Assembly: GCF_028690125.1 (NCBI RefSeq)
Contig: NZ_JAQVBV010000037.1
Span: 1 to 50,826 of the forward strand
Direction: 5' to 3'
DNA: 50,826 bases
From: Bacteroides sp.
GTDB taxonomy: Bacteria; Bacteroidota; Bacteroidia; Bacteroidales; Bacteroidaceae
Shown here piece after piece: positions 6,084-13,260 of the stretch; within the stretch, counting starts at the first letter, position 1, and every line of letters starts with the position of its first letter. The notes beneath the pieces are model-generated. The model ran no database searches, was not told the origin of the DNA, and saw nothing but the letters and a program-made list of their open reading frames with translations. The translations under genes were made by a program, and so were the position numbers.

Positions 6084-6152
6084 AGATGATTAGCCAACTT
6101 GGATAAGGCTCAGTCTGAAAACTGGATAGTAGGTTCGAATCCTGCATCATCT
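6084..6152 (+). tRNA. tRNA-like gene with a shortened anticodon loop
   Basis: A perfect 7-bp acceptor stem pairs AGATGAT (6084-6090) with ATCATCT (6146-6152). The D-arm is GCC/GGC with a GG-containing loop. The T-arm is GTAGG/CCTGC around the classic TTCGAAT loop. The anticodon stem is TCAGT/ACTGG (6110-6114 with 6121-6125, one T-G pair) but its loop CTGAAA has six bases instead of seven. If T6116 is U33, the anticodon reads GAA (Phe). There is no encoded CCA and a T-run follows. The shape is clearly tRNA-like, but function as a decoder is doubtful; it may be a degenerate or decoy tRNA. Confidence 0.6.
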
Positions 6153-6165
6153 TTTATTTTTTTTA

Positions 6166-6193
6166 CGCTAAAAATACAAGCTACTTTATGGAG
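6166..6193 (+). promoter_or_regulatory. 28-bp phage promoter element, copy 10 (diverged)
   Basis: CGCT, AAATACAAG and CTACTTTATGGAG. It keeps the spacing and the TTATGG end, but the middle is closer to copy 19 than to the others. Confidence 0.65.
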
Positions 6194-6207
6194 AGGAGGC
6201 GAACTAT

Positions 6208-6357
6208 ATGTTCAAAATTAAAGACGTACGAGATGCGGGAATAGTCTTATTATCATTAAGCACTGCTTATGGTTTAGGGGTGTTATCGTGTGTTTATTGG
6301 GAATTGAAATTTGTAGCAACATACGATGCCAAATCAAGAAAAGAGGAGTCCAAATAG
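6208..6357 (+). CDS. Small single-pass membrane protein
   Basis: A 49-residue ORF starts at ATG 6208 after GAGAGGAGG. It begins MFKIKDVRDAGIVLLSLSTA; residues 10-31 form a membrane helix. It ends KSRKEESK, encoded by the terminator stem. It is a cassette with promoter copy 10. Function unknown. Confidence 0.65.
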   Translation: MFKIKDVRDAGIVLLSLSTAYGLGVLSCVYWELKFVATYDAKSRKEESK

Positions 6358-6372
6358 GACTCTTTTCTTTTT
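6343..6372 (+). terminator. Terminator with the stop codon in its loop
   Basis: GAGTCC (6346-6351), loop AAATA, GGACTC (6357-6362), then TTTTCTTTTT. The stop TAG is at 6355. Confidence 0.85.
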
Positions 6373-6397
6373 ACTATATGTATAGAAAGGTGATGCT

Positions 6398-6718
6398 ATG
6401 ACATTTTTTAGAAACGAAAGAGGTGATATCATGTACAGTTATGCAATGGCTATTCGAGAATTTTTTGATAGTCTCGACGAAGTGTGTCCTCTGTGGCCTA
6501 GAATACATTTTCAAGCTAGATGTTATGAAGAGTGGGCTATAGACGAGGTTATAGAAATTCTTGAAGAAAATGACGAACTAGAGCCAATTCCGCTGGTAGA
6601 GGAATTCATAAAAAAAATGGATGAGTATTCATGCTATGATGAGAAAACAAGTTTCATGTTTTCTACAGCTAAAGATACGGCTGAGTGTATTCTTGATTTG
6701 TTATTGACATATTATTAA
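6398..6718 (+). CDS. Acidic phage protein, unknown function
   Basis: The 106-residue protein starts at ATG 6398 after GAAAGGTGA. An alternative start at 6431 (MYSYAMAIREFFDSL) has an equally good AGAGGTG site, so the true N-terminus is uncertain. It is acidic and helical with no membrane segment (EEWAIDEVIEILEENDELEP). It follows a terminator with no 28-bp element of its own that I can see. Not recognised. Confidence 0.6.
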   Translation: MTFFRNERGDIMYSYAMAIREFFDSLDEVCPLWPRIHFQARCYEEWAIDEVIEILEENDELEPIPLVEEFIKKMDEYSCYDEKTSFMFSTAKDTAECILDLLLTYY

Positions 6719-6720
6719 TA

Positions 6721-6748
6721 CGCAGAATTAACAATCTATGTTATGGAA
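6721..6748 (+). promoter_or_regulatory. 28-bp phage promoter element, copy 11
   Basis: CGCA, AATTAACAA and TCTATGTTATGGAA at standard spacing. It starts two bases after the preceding stop codon, with no terminator between. Confidence 0.8.
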
Positions 6749-6778
6749 ACATAATCTATATTTACAGGAGGGTTTATT

Positions 6779-6946
6779 ATGACATATAAACAAATAGAAG
6801 CTAGTAGAGAGTTACGTCTCTGGATTGGTCAGATAATTGTACCTGCGACAACACTCGCAGTGACAGTATTAACTATACCGGAGGTTAGACAAAAAGTAGC
6901 AACAAAATTTGGAAAGGTTAAACGTAAATTCAAAAGAGTAAAATGA
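6779..6946 (+). CDS. Small membrane protein with basic tail
   Basis: A 55-residue ORF starts at ATG 6779 after AGGAGGG and ends at TGA 6944. It begins MTYKQIEASRELRLWIGQII. Residues 16-33 are hydrophobic, and the last 20 residues are strongly basic (KFGKVKRKFKRVK). This layout suits an inner-membrane protein with a cytoplasmic basic tail. Promoter copy 11 is upstream. Function unknown. Confidence 0.65.
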   Translation: MTYKQIEASRELRLWIGQIIVPATTLAVTVLTIPEVRQKVATKFGKVKRKFKRVK

Positions 6947-6956
6947 TTGTTTCAAA

Positions 6957-6988
6957 AGAGGAGTCCTAATAAGGACTCTTTTCTTTTC
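6957..6988 (+). terminator. Intrinsic terminator
   Basis: GAGTCCT (6961-6967), loop AATA, AGGACTC (6972-6978), then TTTTCTTTTC. Confidence 0.85.
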
Positions 6989-6989
6989 A

Positions 6990-7017
6990 CGCATTTTTTG
7001 CAATTCATGTTATGGAA
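6990..7017 (+). promoter_or_regulatory. 28-bp phage promoter element, copy 12
   Basis: CGCA, TTTTTTGCAA and TTCATGTTATGGAA, followed directly by GGAGG. Confidence 0.85.
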
Positions 7018-7030
7018 GGAGGTGTTATGT

Positions 7031-7180
7031 ATGAACCCTGGTTTACTTAAAACATTAAGTATTGCTGCGACAGCAATTGGAATGGGAGCTGATCTCGTTT
7101 TGAGCATTGTCAAAGACAAAAAAATGGATGCTAAAATAGAACAGAAAGTTTTGGAAGCACTTGCTAAAAAAGGGATCTGA
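7031..7180 (+). CDS. Small membrane protein
   Basis: A 49-residue ORF starts at ATG 7031 after GGAAGGAGG. It begins MNPGLLKTLSIAATAIGMGA; residues 4-26 are hydrophobic and the tail is a charged helix. An out-of-frame ATG four bases upstream makes an ATGTATG double start, as at the HHGVKG genes; only the second gives a protein of useful length. The stop TGA enters the terminator stem. Function unknown. Confidence 0.65.
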   Translation: MNPGLLKTLSIAATAIGMGADLVLSIVKDKKMDAKIEQKVLEALAKKGI

Positions 7181-7206
7181 GTCCAACATGGACTCTTTTC
7201 TTTTTA
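7178..7206 (+). terminator. Terminator overlapping the stop codon
   Basis: GAGTCC (7179-7184), loop AACAT, GGACTC (7190-7195), then TTTTCTTTTT. Confidence 0.85.
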
Positions 7207-7226
7207 ATTACGAAGGGAGAAAGAAT

Positions 7227-8021
7227 ATGAAAAAACTTAGTTTACAAACAATTGTTAGAAACGTACGTACGGCTGCTGACGAACGTAGCCCTGAAATACT
7301 TACGGGTATTGGTATTGCGGGTATGATTATTACAGTTGTAATGACTGCGAGAGCCACACCGAAAGCTTGTCAATGTATTGATAATGAGAAATATGAAAGA
7401 GCTTACGCCGATGGTGCAGACGGATTTGTACGAGACTTAAAACCTATCGATTATGTAAAGGTAACATGGAGATGTTATTTACCAGCGGCGATTACTGGTA
7501 CTTTATCTATCGCTTGTTTAATTGGTGGTAGTTCTGTAAATCATAAGCGTAACGCAGCATTAGCTACGGCTTACACGTTGTCTGAGACAGCTTTAAAAGA
7601 ATACAAAAATAAGGTCGTTGAGACGATCGGCGAGAAGAAAGAACAAAGTGTTCGTGATGCTATCGCTAAAGATAAGCTTGTAAGAAACCCCGTAAAAAGT
7701 AATGAAGTTGTCATTACTGGCAAGGGTGAGACATTGTGCTACGATTCGATATCTGGTAGATATTTCAAGTCTGATATTGACAAAATCAAAAAGGCTTTGA
7801 ACGAGTTAAACAAACAGATGCTTGAAGAAATGTATGTTTCACTCAATGATTTTTACTACGCCATCGGTTTGAAAAGTACATCTTTAGGCGACGATTTGGG
7901 ATGGAATATTGATCGCGGATTGCTTGAATTGGATTTTAGCGCACAATTAATGGAGAACGGTGAACCATGTTTAGCCATAGATTATCGCATTCAACCAAAA
8001 CACAATTTTTCATTGGCGTAA
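7227..8021 (+). CDS. DUF6353-like phage membrane protein, paralogue A
   Basis: The 264-residue protein starts at ATG 7227 after GAAGGGAGA. Two hydrophobic segments lie at about residues 22-40 (PEILTGIGIAGMIITVVMTA) and 86-104 (LPAAITGTLSIACLIGG). A conserved block HKRNAALATAYTLSETALKEYKNKV follows, then a mixed domain ending in aromatic-rich repeats. The gene at 10202 shares the same order (HSPEIL.. hydrophobic.. KRNVALAAAYATIDKGFKEYRNRVV). The family label is from memory and its role is unknown. Confidence 0.65.
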   Translation: MKKLSLQTIVRNVRTAADERSPEILTGIGIAGMIITVVMTARATPKACQCIDNEKYERAYADGADGFVRDLKPIDYVKVTWRCYLPAAITGTLSIACLIGGSSVNHKRNAALATAYTLSETALKEYKNKVVETIGEKKEQSVRDAIAKDKLVRNPVKSNEVVITGKGETLCYDSISGRYFKSDIDKIKKALNELNKQMLEEMYVSLNDFYYAIGLKSTSLGDDLGWNIDRGLLELDFSAQLMENGEPCLAIDYRIQPKHNFSLA

Positions 8022-8024
8022 GTC

Positions 8025-8052
8025 CGCAGATTTTGCAAGTAATATTATGGAA
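8025..8052 (+). promoter_or_regulatory. 28-bp phage promoter element, copy 13
   Basis: CGCA, GATTTTGCAA and GTAATATTATGGAA, the last copy in the left block. Confidence 0.85.
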
Positions 8053-8095
8053 AGAATAACATAATTTTTTTATAATTCGAGAGGAGAAAAACATA

Positions 8096-8359
8096 ATGGA
8101 AAACAACGAAGTATTAAACAACGAAGAGGTTATTGAAACAACACAGGAAGTTTTGACTGAATCCGGTAACGGTTTCTTGATCGCGGGAGCGGTTGGTTTT
8201 GGTGTACTTGTAAGCATGGCTGCTTACAGATATGCTATCAAACCAACAATTGCTAAAATCAAGAAACACAGACAGGATAAGAAAGAACAGAATGAAGTTT
8301 TTGATGACGGAACTGTTTGTGGCGAAGCTGTTGAAATTCATGAAGTAAAAAGCGAATAA
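8096..8359 (+). CDS. Small single-pass membrane protein
   Basis: The 87-residue protein starts at ATG 8096 after GAGAGGAG. An acidic N-terminus (residues 1-22) leads to a membrane helix at about 25-45 (GFLIAGAVGFGVLVSMAAYR), a basic stretch (KIKKHRQDKKEQ) and an acidic tail. It has its own promoter copy 13 and terminator. Function unknown. Confidence 0.65.
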   Translation: MENNEVLNNEEVIETTQEVLTESGNGFLIAGAVGFGVLVSMAAYRYAIKPTIAKIKKHRQDKKEQNEVFDDGTVCGEAVEIHEVKSE

Positions 8360-8374
8360 AGAATAGTTATTTCT

Positions 8375-8414
8375 TAGAGAGAAGATCTTTAATTAGGTCT
8401 TTTCTCTTTTTTGT
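8375..8414 (+). terminator. Intrinsic terminator
   Basis: AGAGAGAAGATCT pairs imperfectly with AGGTCTTTTCTCT across a TTAATT loop, then TTTTTTG. It ends the left cassette block. Confidence 0.75.
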
Positions 8415-8430
8415 TTTCGGGGGTGAGTTT

Positions 8431-8619
8431 GTGAATTTGTACTTATACGAAGGACCAGTTATGTCTTTTAATAGATGTATCACCAGTAATTGGAAAGGAA
8501 CAACTAGAGCCGAGTCTGAAGATAAAGCTAGAAGTAATTTGACATATCGGTTTAAAAAAAATAACAACCTGTTAGAAGGCTCAAAGATAACATTGCCTGG
8601 AAAGATATTGATCATTTAA
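8431..8619 (+). CDS. Conserved small phage protein
   Basis: The 62-residue protein starts at GTG 8431 after GGGGGTGA. It begins MNLYLYEGPVMSFNRCITSN and ends SKITLPGKILII. The LYEGPV..F...N.W.GTT.A......A.SNLTYRFKK pattern resembles a small protein common in clostridial phages. It is probably a compact beta domain. Role unknown. Confidence 0.65.
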   Translation: MNLYLYEGPVMSFNRCITSNWKGTTRAESEDKARSNLTYRFKKNNNLLEGSKITLPGKILII

Positions 8620-8634
8620 TGAAAGGAGAATATC

Positions 8635-9237
8635 ATGGAAGATTATAAATCTAACTCTCATAAATCAAAAGAGGGTATTGTTGAAAAGAAAGTTGAAAAA
8701 GCCATTAGTGGTACCGCTCGGGTCAAGAAGAAAACGGAGGTTCGTAAGTTTACGGACGTATTCATATCCGAAGATGTTGGTAATGTAAAGTCTTATGTTC
8801 TCATGGAAGTTCTTGTTCCGGCTATAAAAAAAGCCGTATCCGATATTATCGTAAATGGTATTGATATGATTTTGTATGGTGAAACGGGGCATACAAGAAG
8901 AGGTGCTACAGCCTCTAAAGTTTCTTATCGTGGATATTACGACAATAAGGGTGGTGCTCGACAAGACAGAAACCCACCTAGAAGTAGATCCGGCTATGAT
9001 TATGATGATGTCATCATTGATAATCGTGGCGAAGCAGAAGATGTTCTGTCAAGAATGGACGAACTCATTGATCAGTATCAGGTTGTCAGTGTTGCTGATT
9101 TTTATGATTTGGTTGATGTTAAGAGTAATTACACAGATAACAAATATGGCTGGCTCGATATTCGGACCGCTAGAGTTGAACGAGTTAGTGGCGGAGGATA
9201 TATGATTAAGTTACCAAGAGCTGTTCCATTGAATTAA
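8635..9237 (+). CDS. Conserved phage protein of unknown function
   Basis: The 200-residue protein starts at ATG 8635 after GAAAGGAG. It begins MEDYKSNSHKSKEGIVEKKV. A helical domain (KSYVLMEVLVPAIKKAVSDI, then VNGIDMILYGETGHTRRG) leads to an Arg/Gly/Tyr-rich stretch and an acidic helical end with YGWLDIRTARVERVSGGGYM. I recognise the type as widely conserved in phages of gut Firmicutes next to replication genes, but know no function. The RG-rich middle could bind nucleic acid. Confidence 0.65.
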   Translation: MEDYKSNSHKSKEGIVEKKVEKAISGTARVKKKTEVRKFTDVFISEDVGNVKSYVLMEVLVPAIKKAVSDIIVNGIDMILYGETGHTRRGATASKVSYRGYYDNKGGARQDRNPPRSRSGYDYDDVIIDNRGEAEDVLSRMDELIDQYQVVSVADFYDLVDVKSNYTDNKYGWLDIRTARVERVSGGGYMIKLPRAVPLN

Positions 9238-9249
9238 GGAGGTTATATT

Positions 9250-9681
9250 TTGGAGAAAAAAGAAATTTTAATTTACGATAATGGGATATGCATTGGGTTA
9301 TATCCTGTAGAAAAGATATTGTATGATTCATATCCAATTATTATTTACGGCGATGTTGTTATATTTGATAATGACCCTCCAGTATCAGTAATATTTTTTG
9401 CTGATGTGGAATATGGTATGATTGCCGGTGACAATCTTATAGAGCCATTTTTTACTCATGAAAATGTTGTAACGCCAGCAGAGCTTAAATCGGCTTTACA
9501 AATAAAATCACAGACACAATGTGTAATGGGTATAGATTTAGCAAACGGACCAGACTTTTCATCTAGACCTAGCAGCGAATATCTTTCACGGTTCGCTAAG
9601 GCTAATAACATGTCTATTGATGATGCAAAAGAGCAGGCTATCTGTAAAGAATGCCTTAAAAGCTATAAGGAGGTTGAATGA
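9250..9681 (+). CDS. Hypothetical phage protein
   Basis: The 143-residue protein starts at TTG 9250 after AAGGAGG. The first ~75 residues are beta-rich and hydrophobic (ILIYDNGICIGLYPVEKILY, then VVIFDNDPPVSVIFFADVEY). A linker with VTPAELKSAL follows, then a short C-terminal domain with CVMGIDLANG and CKECLKSYKEVE. It overlaps the next gene's start by a few bases, so the two are translationally coupled. Not recognised. Confidence 0.55.
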   Translation: MEKKEILIYDNGICIGLYPVEKILYDSYPIIIYGDVVIFDNDPPVSVIFFADVEYGMIAGDNLIEPFFTHENVVTPAELKSALQIKSQTQCVMGIDLANGPDFSSRPSSEYLSRFAKANNMSIDDAKEQAICKECLKSYKEVE

Positions 9682-10196
9682 TGGAAAGCATCATATTGTT
9701 AGTTGGTGCATCAGGTTCTGGTAAAACAACCATTGCTGAAACACTGTGTGATAAGATTGGATTATCAATAGTGTCGTCTTACACGACAAGACCTAAAAGA
9801 TATCCAGAAGAACAAGGTCACATATTTGTAACTGATAAGGAGTTCGATGCCTTGGAAAAAGTGGTTGGGTTCACCAACTATAATGGTTATCGTTACTGCG
9901 CGATCGAATCGATGATTGACCACGGCGATATTTACATTATAGATCCAGCGGGCGTTGAGTTCTTCAAGCATAATTATCATGGTAATAAACAACCCATATT
10001 CGTGAAAATTGAAGTTTCCGAATTGGATAGATATTCAAGAATGATCGAACGTGGTGATAAAAAAGAAGACGCTATTTCTCGGATCGAAAACGATCGAATC
10101 GACTTTGCATATGTTGATTACGATCTAAGCATCAAAAATTACAATTTTGATCGTTGTGTTGCTATTTTAAGTTTGTTATTTAGAAAAGGAGAATGA
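9678..10196 (+). CDS. Guanylate kinase-like P-loop protein
   Basis: The 172-residue protein has adjacent ATGs at 9678 and 9681. It begins MMESIILLVGASGSGKTTIA with a P-loop (G10-T18, Lys16). The guanylate kinase signature follows: SSYTTRPKRYPEEQGHIFVT with the T-T-R-P substrate-binding segment, then FTNYNGYRY. Length is close to the family norm. It should phosphorylate GMP/dGMP or a related nucleotide, which suits a phage raising nucleotide pools. The lid region is short, so substrate specificity is uncertain. Confidence 0.75.
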   Translation: MMESIILLVGASGSGKTTIAETLCDKIGLSIVSSYTTRPKRYPEEQGHIFVTDKEFDALEKVVGFTNYNGYRYCAIESMIDHGDIYIIDPAGVEFFKHNYHGNKQPIFVKIEVSELDRYSRMIERGDKKEDAISRIENDRIDFAYVDYDLSIKNYNFDRCVAILSLLFRKGE

Positions 10197-10201
10197 TTGA
10201 T

Positions 10202-11137
10202 ATGAAAAAAGCAGAAATTATTAACACCGTAGTAAGAAACTTTAACAAAGGTAAGTTCCAGATGGTTAAACACAGTCCTGAAATTCTTGTAGTTTCGGGC
10301 ATCATTGGTGCTGTAGCAGGCGCTGTCGTTGCATGTAAAGCTACTACCAAGCTTGGCGATATTCTGGACGACACCAGAGAACAGCTTGATGTAATTCGCG
10401 CTTTTTCAGCAGACGAAGAACGCTGTGAAAAGCATGATTACACACAAGAAGATTCAAAGAAAGATATTACCATCGTATATGCTAAGTCCGGCGTTAAAAT
10501 TGCAAAATTGTACGCTCCAGCAGTAATCATCGGCGGTTTATCTATTGCTGGTATTTTAGCATCGAATAACATTCTTCGTAAGCGCAACGTAGCGTTGGCT
10601 GCGGCATATGCTACGATCGATAAAGGATTCAAAGAATATCGCAATCGCGTTGTTGACAGATTCGGTAAAGAAGTCGACCATGAACTCAGATATAACATCA
10701 AAGCAAAGAAGTTCGAAGAAACTGTTGTCGATGAAAAAGGTAAAGAAAAAAAAGTAACCAACACCGTTAAAGTTTCCGAAGGACTCAACGAAGGTAGTGA
10801 CTACGCAAGATTATTCAGTAAAGAAACAACATTGGCTTGGAATGAGAATCACGATTACAACATGATGTTTCTTAAATGTCAGCAAAAATATGCGAACGAT
10901 AGACTCGTTGCTACAGGCCACTTATTCTTGAATGATGTATATAAAGAATTGGGTTTAGCTACAACTAAAGCTGGTCAAATCGTTGGGTGGACTTATGACG
11001 ATAAGAATCCAACAGGTGACAACTTTGTTGATTTTGGTCTATTCCAAGAAAACTTTGAAAAAGTTGGCAGCTACACTAAATCTATTCTGTTAGATTTCAA
11101 CGTAGACGGTCCTATTTTAAACACCATGACTGACTGA
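10202..11137 (+). CDS. DUF6353-like phage membrane protein, paralogue B
   Basis: The 311-residue protein starts at ATG 10202 after AAAAGGAG; an in-frame ATG at 10193 lies too close to the ribosome site. Hydrophobic segments lie at about residues 26-46 (VVSGIIGAVAGAVVACKATT) and 98-117 (PAVIIGGLSIAGILASNN), with the shared block KRNVALAAAYATIDKGFKEY. The C-terminal half differs from paralogue A by a lysine-rich insert (DEKGKEKKVTNTVKV) but keeps the F.NDVYKELGL....G...GW motif. It is not in a 28-bp promoter cassette. Role unknown. Confidence 0.65.
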   Translation: MKKAEIINTVVRNFNKGKFQMVKHSPEILVVSGIIGAVAGAVVACKATTKLGDILDDTREQLDVIRAFSADEERCEKHDYTQEDSKKDITIVYAKSGVKIAKLYAPAVIIGGLSIAGILASNNILRKRNVALAAAYATIDKGFKEYRNRVVDRFGKEVDHELRYNIKAKKFEETVVDEKGKEKKVTNTVKVSEGLNEGSDYARLFSKETTLAWNENHDYNMMFLKCQQKYANDRLVATGHLFLNDVYKELGLATTKAGQIVGWTYDDKNPTGDNFVDFGLFQENFEKVGSYTKSILLDFNVDGPILNTMTD

Positions 11138-11238
11138 ATCGAGGTAAACGTTCCTGGATATGGGAACCCATATAAAGATATGGAAGATTTCCCTTGGATT
11201 GATTGTTAAGTCCAGGGGTTATATTCAAGGGGGATTAT

Positions 11239-11832
11239 ATGTATAAAAAACAAAAGGGGAAGTTTAGACCTATAGTAGCTATGGTAATGTCGTTGGTTCT
11301 TGTTTTGTCGCCATGTGCTATTTGGCATACTGATGAAATATACACACCAGTTGAAGTAGCTGTTCCTGTTTTTAATGAAATCCAATATGGATTGGGAGAT
11401 CCTATATGTAAAAATGAGAATTTGTTTATACCAATCAAAAAAGCGGAGTCCGAGGTTATCGAGTTGAAAGAGACAGTAACTTCATATCGATTGGCTGATG
11501 ATGAGATCGATTTGATAGCATTAATCACCATGGCTGAGGCAGAGGGCGAGTGTGAAGATGGTCAGCGTTTGGTCATAGATGTTATATTGAATAGGTTAGA
11601 ACACGAACGATTTGCGAATACAATAAACGAAGTAATATATAGTCCGAAACAATTTTCAAGCGCTTGGAATGGTCGGGCTGATAGATGTTATGTTAAAGAA
11701 GAACTTCGACAATTAGTGATTGAAGAACTGGAATTTCAAATGAATTATGACATTGTATATTTCAGAACTGAACGCTATGGATGCGGAACACCCGCATTTA
11801 AAGTCGGTAATCATTATTTTTCGAGCTTGTAA
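11239..11832 (+). CDS. SleB/CwlJ-type cell-wall hydrolase
   Basis: The 197-residue protein starts at ATG 11239 after AAGGGGGA. Residues 11-28 (PIVAMVMSLVLVLSPCAI) are a signal or anchor helix. The C-terminal ~115 residues match the SleB/CwlJ hydrolase fold: LIALITMAEAEGE with the key glutamate, VIDVILNRLEHERF, then VIYSPKQFSSAWNGR. This family cleaves spore or vegetative peptidoglycan. Here it sits among early or middle genes, away from the M15 endolysin at 40.5 kb. It could remodel the wall during infection rather than lyse the cell; that is inference. Confidence 0.8.
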   Translation: MYKKQKGKFRPIVAMVMSLVLVLSPCAIWHTDEIYTPVEVAVPVFNEIQYGLGDPICKNENLFIPIKKAESEVIELKETVTSYRLADDEIDLIALITMAEAEGECEDGQRLVIDVILNRLEHERFANTINEVIYSPKQFSSAWNGRADRCYVKEELRQLVIEELEFQMNYDIVYFRTERYGCGTPAFKVGNHYFSSL

Positions 11833-11848
11833 TCGAGAGGAGTAGAAT

Positions 11849-12448
11849 ATGAAAACATCAATATTAACATTTGTAGCGGGGGCTACTATTGGGTCTTTTG
11901 TAACGTGGCGTTATATAAAGGTTAAATATGAAAGAATTGCCGAAGAAGAAATCGAATCTGTAAAGGAAGTATTTTCCAGAAGAGATTCGGTATCCGGCGA
12001 AAGTACTACAAGAGGTCTAAGAGTTGGTTCAGGAGCAAGTGACGAGCCTATGTCTAGATCGAATATGAAGCAAGAACGACCGGCTTCAGAACGAGTTGAC
12101 TATACTCGATATTCTGCCAAAAAGCAAGTAGTGATTGATAAAGAAAAGGAAGCGGATGATAACATGAGTAAGCCATATATAATCTCACCAGAAGATTTTG
12201 GCGAGAACGATTATACCAAAGTCGGATTGAAGATATTCTCCGATAATGTTTTGGTCGATGACAATGACGAGAAACTGGATTCGTCAAGTGATATTGTAGG
12301 TTTGGATGTTGCAAAACATTTCGGAGAGTACGAAGATGATTCAGTTTTTGTAAGGGATGATCGTCTTAAAGTAGACTATGAAATTCTGTTGGATTTGAGA
12401 AATTACTCCGATGTAGCAAATGTCAAGCCACACCAAATGGAGGACTGA
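11849..12448 (+). CDS. Membrane-anchored phage protein
   Basis: The 199-residue protein starts at ATG 11849 after GAGAGGAG. Residues 3-22 (TSILTFVAGATIGSFVTWRY) form an N-terminal membrane anchor. The rest is hydrophilic with a Ser/Arg-rich linker, then a small domain with KPYIISPEDFGENDYTKVGL and EILLDLRNYSDVANVKPHQM. The end overlaps the upstream frame of the next gene, so the two are coupled. This arrangement is familiar from phages of clostridia; function unknown. Confidence 0.6.
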   Translation: MKTSILTFVAGATIGSFVTWRYIKVKYERIAEEEIESVKEVFSRRDSVSGESTTRGLRVGSGASDEPMSRSNMKQERPASERVDYTRYSAKKQVVIDKEKEADDNMSKPYIISPEDFGENDYTKVGLKIFSDNVLVDDNDEKLDSSSDIVGLDVAKHFGEYEDDSVFVRDDRLKVDYEILLDLRNYSDVANVKPHQMED

Positions 12449-12452
12449 TATT

Positions 12453-13013
12453 TTGAACAAAGACGAGCTAAACAATAAGTATTTTGAATGGATGTATCAG
12501 CTCGTATATGACAGACTAAGATTTAAGGGTCTATCCTATCGAAAGTTACTATCATTTCTGCACAACACTGAATTCACATATTTAGTAGATATGGATAGTA
12601 ATAGATGGGTCGATGGGGTAGACCTTAGATACAGGTTTGGATGCGAGTCGTCTATTTCAGACAAAATTATAGTACAGTATTTAAATGACGAACCATGTAG
12701 TATTCTAGAAATGATGATAGCGTTGACCATTCGTTGTGAAGAAAATATAATGAAAGACATAACCATCGGTGATAGAACATCACATTGGTTCTGGTCAATG
12801 ATTGATAATATGGGTCTTGGTATGATGTCCGATCAGAAGTTCGATAAGTCATATGTACAACTGGTCACTGATTCGTTTTTAAATCGAGATTACGGATATC
12901 ATGGCGAAGGTAGTCTCTTTACTGTTTTGAATCCGAGAAGAGATATGCGTAATGTTGAAATATGGTACCAGATGTGCTGGTATTTGGACGAGTTATCATG
13001 TGGAGGGAGATGA
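12453..13013 (+). CDS. Conserved phage protein of unknown function
   Basis: The 186-residue protein starts at TTG 12453 after ATGGAGG, five bases after the upstream stop. It begins MNKDELNNKYFEWMYQLVYD. Landmarks are YRKLLSFLHNTEFTYLVDMD, a CSILEMMIALTIRCEENIMK helix, and a tryptophan-rich end with EIWYQMCWYLDE. I recognise the type from Gram-positive phages, beside replication genes. No catalytic motif seen. Confidence 0.65.
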   Translation: MNKDELNNKYFEWMYQLVYDRLRFKGLSYRKLLSFLHNTEFTYLVDMDSNRWVDGVDLRYRFGCESSISDKIIVQYLNDEPCSILEMMIALTIRCEENIMKDITIGDRTSHWFWSMIDNMGLGMMSDQKFDKSYVQLVTDSFLNRDYGYHGEGSLFTVLNPRRDMRNVEIWYQMCWYLDELSCGGR

Positions 13014-13017
13014 GTCA

Positions 13018-13254
13018 ATGACACCCAAATTAGTTTATGATTGGTTTTGTTTATATTTCCCACAGTACGCATCACATGTTGTCTCTTGGTATCCGCATGA
13101 AAAAAATAGTGTACGAGTAAAGCAATCGAACGGTGCAGAATTTATATTCACGTATAAATCAAAAATGGATTGGCGATTTGAAACAGTAAAGAGTTTTAGT
13201 AAGGGTACGAGGGGAGAAAAAACAATGACCGAATTAAAGAAAAAAGGAGACTAA
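13018..13254 (+). CDS. Small phage protein upstream of the replicase
   Basis: The 78-residue protein starts at ATG 13018 after GGAGGGAGA. It begins MTPKLVYDWFCLYFPQYASH and contains VVSWYPHEKNSVRVKQSNGA and a KSKMDWRFETVKSF segment. It looks like a small mixed alpha/beta domain of a kind that often precedes phage replication proteins. Its stop codon is followed by the replicase start within seven bases. Function unknown. Confidence 0.65.
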   Translation: MTPKLVYDWFCLYFPQYASHVVSWYPHEKNSVRVKQSNGAEFIFTYKSKMDWRFETVKSFSKGTRGEKTMTELKKKGD

Positions 13255-13260
13255 TGAACG

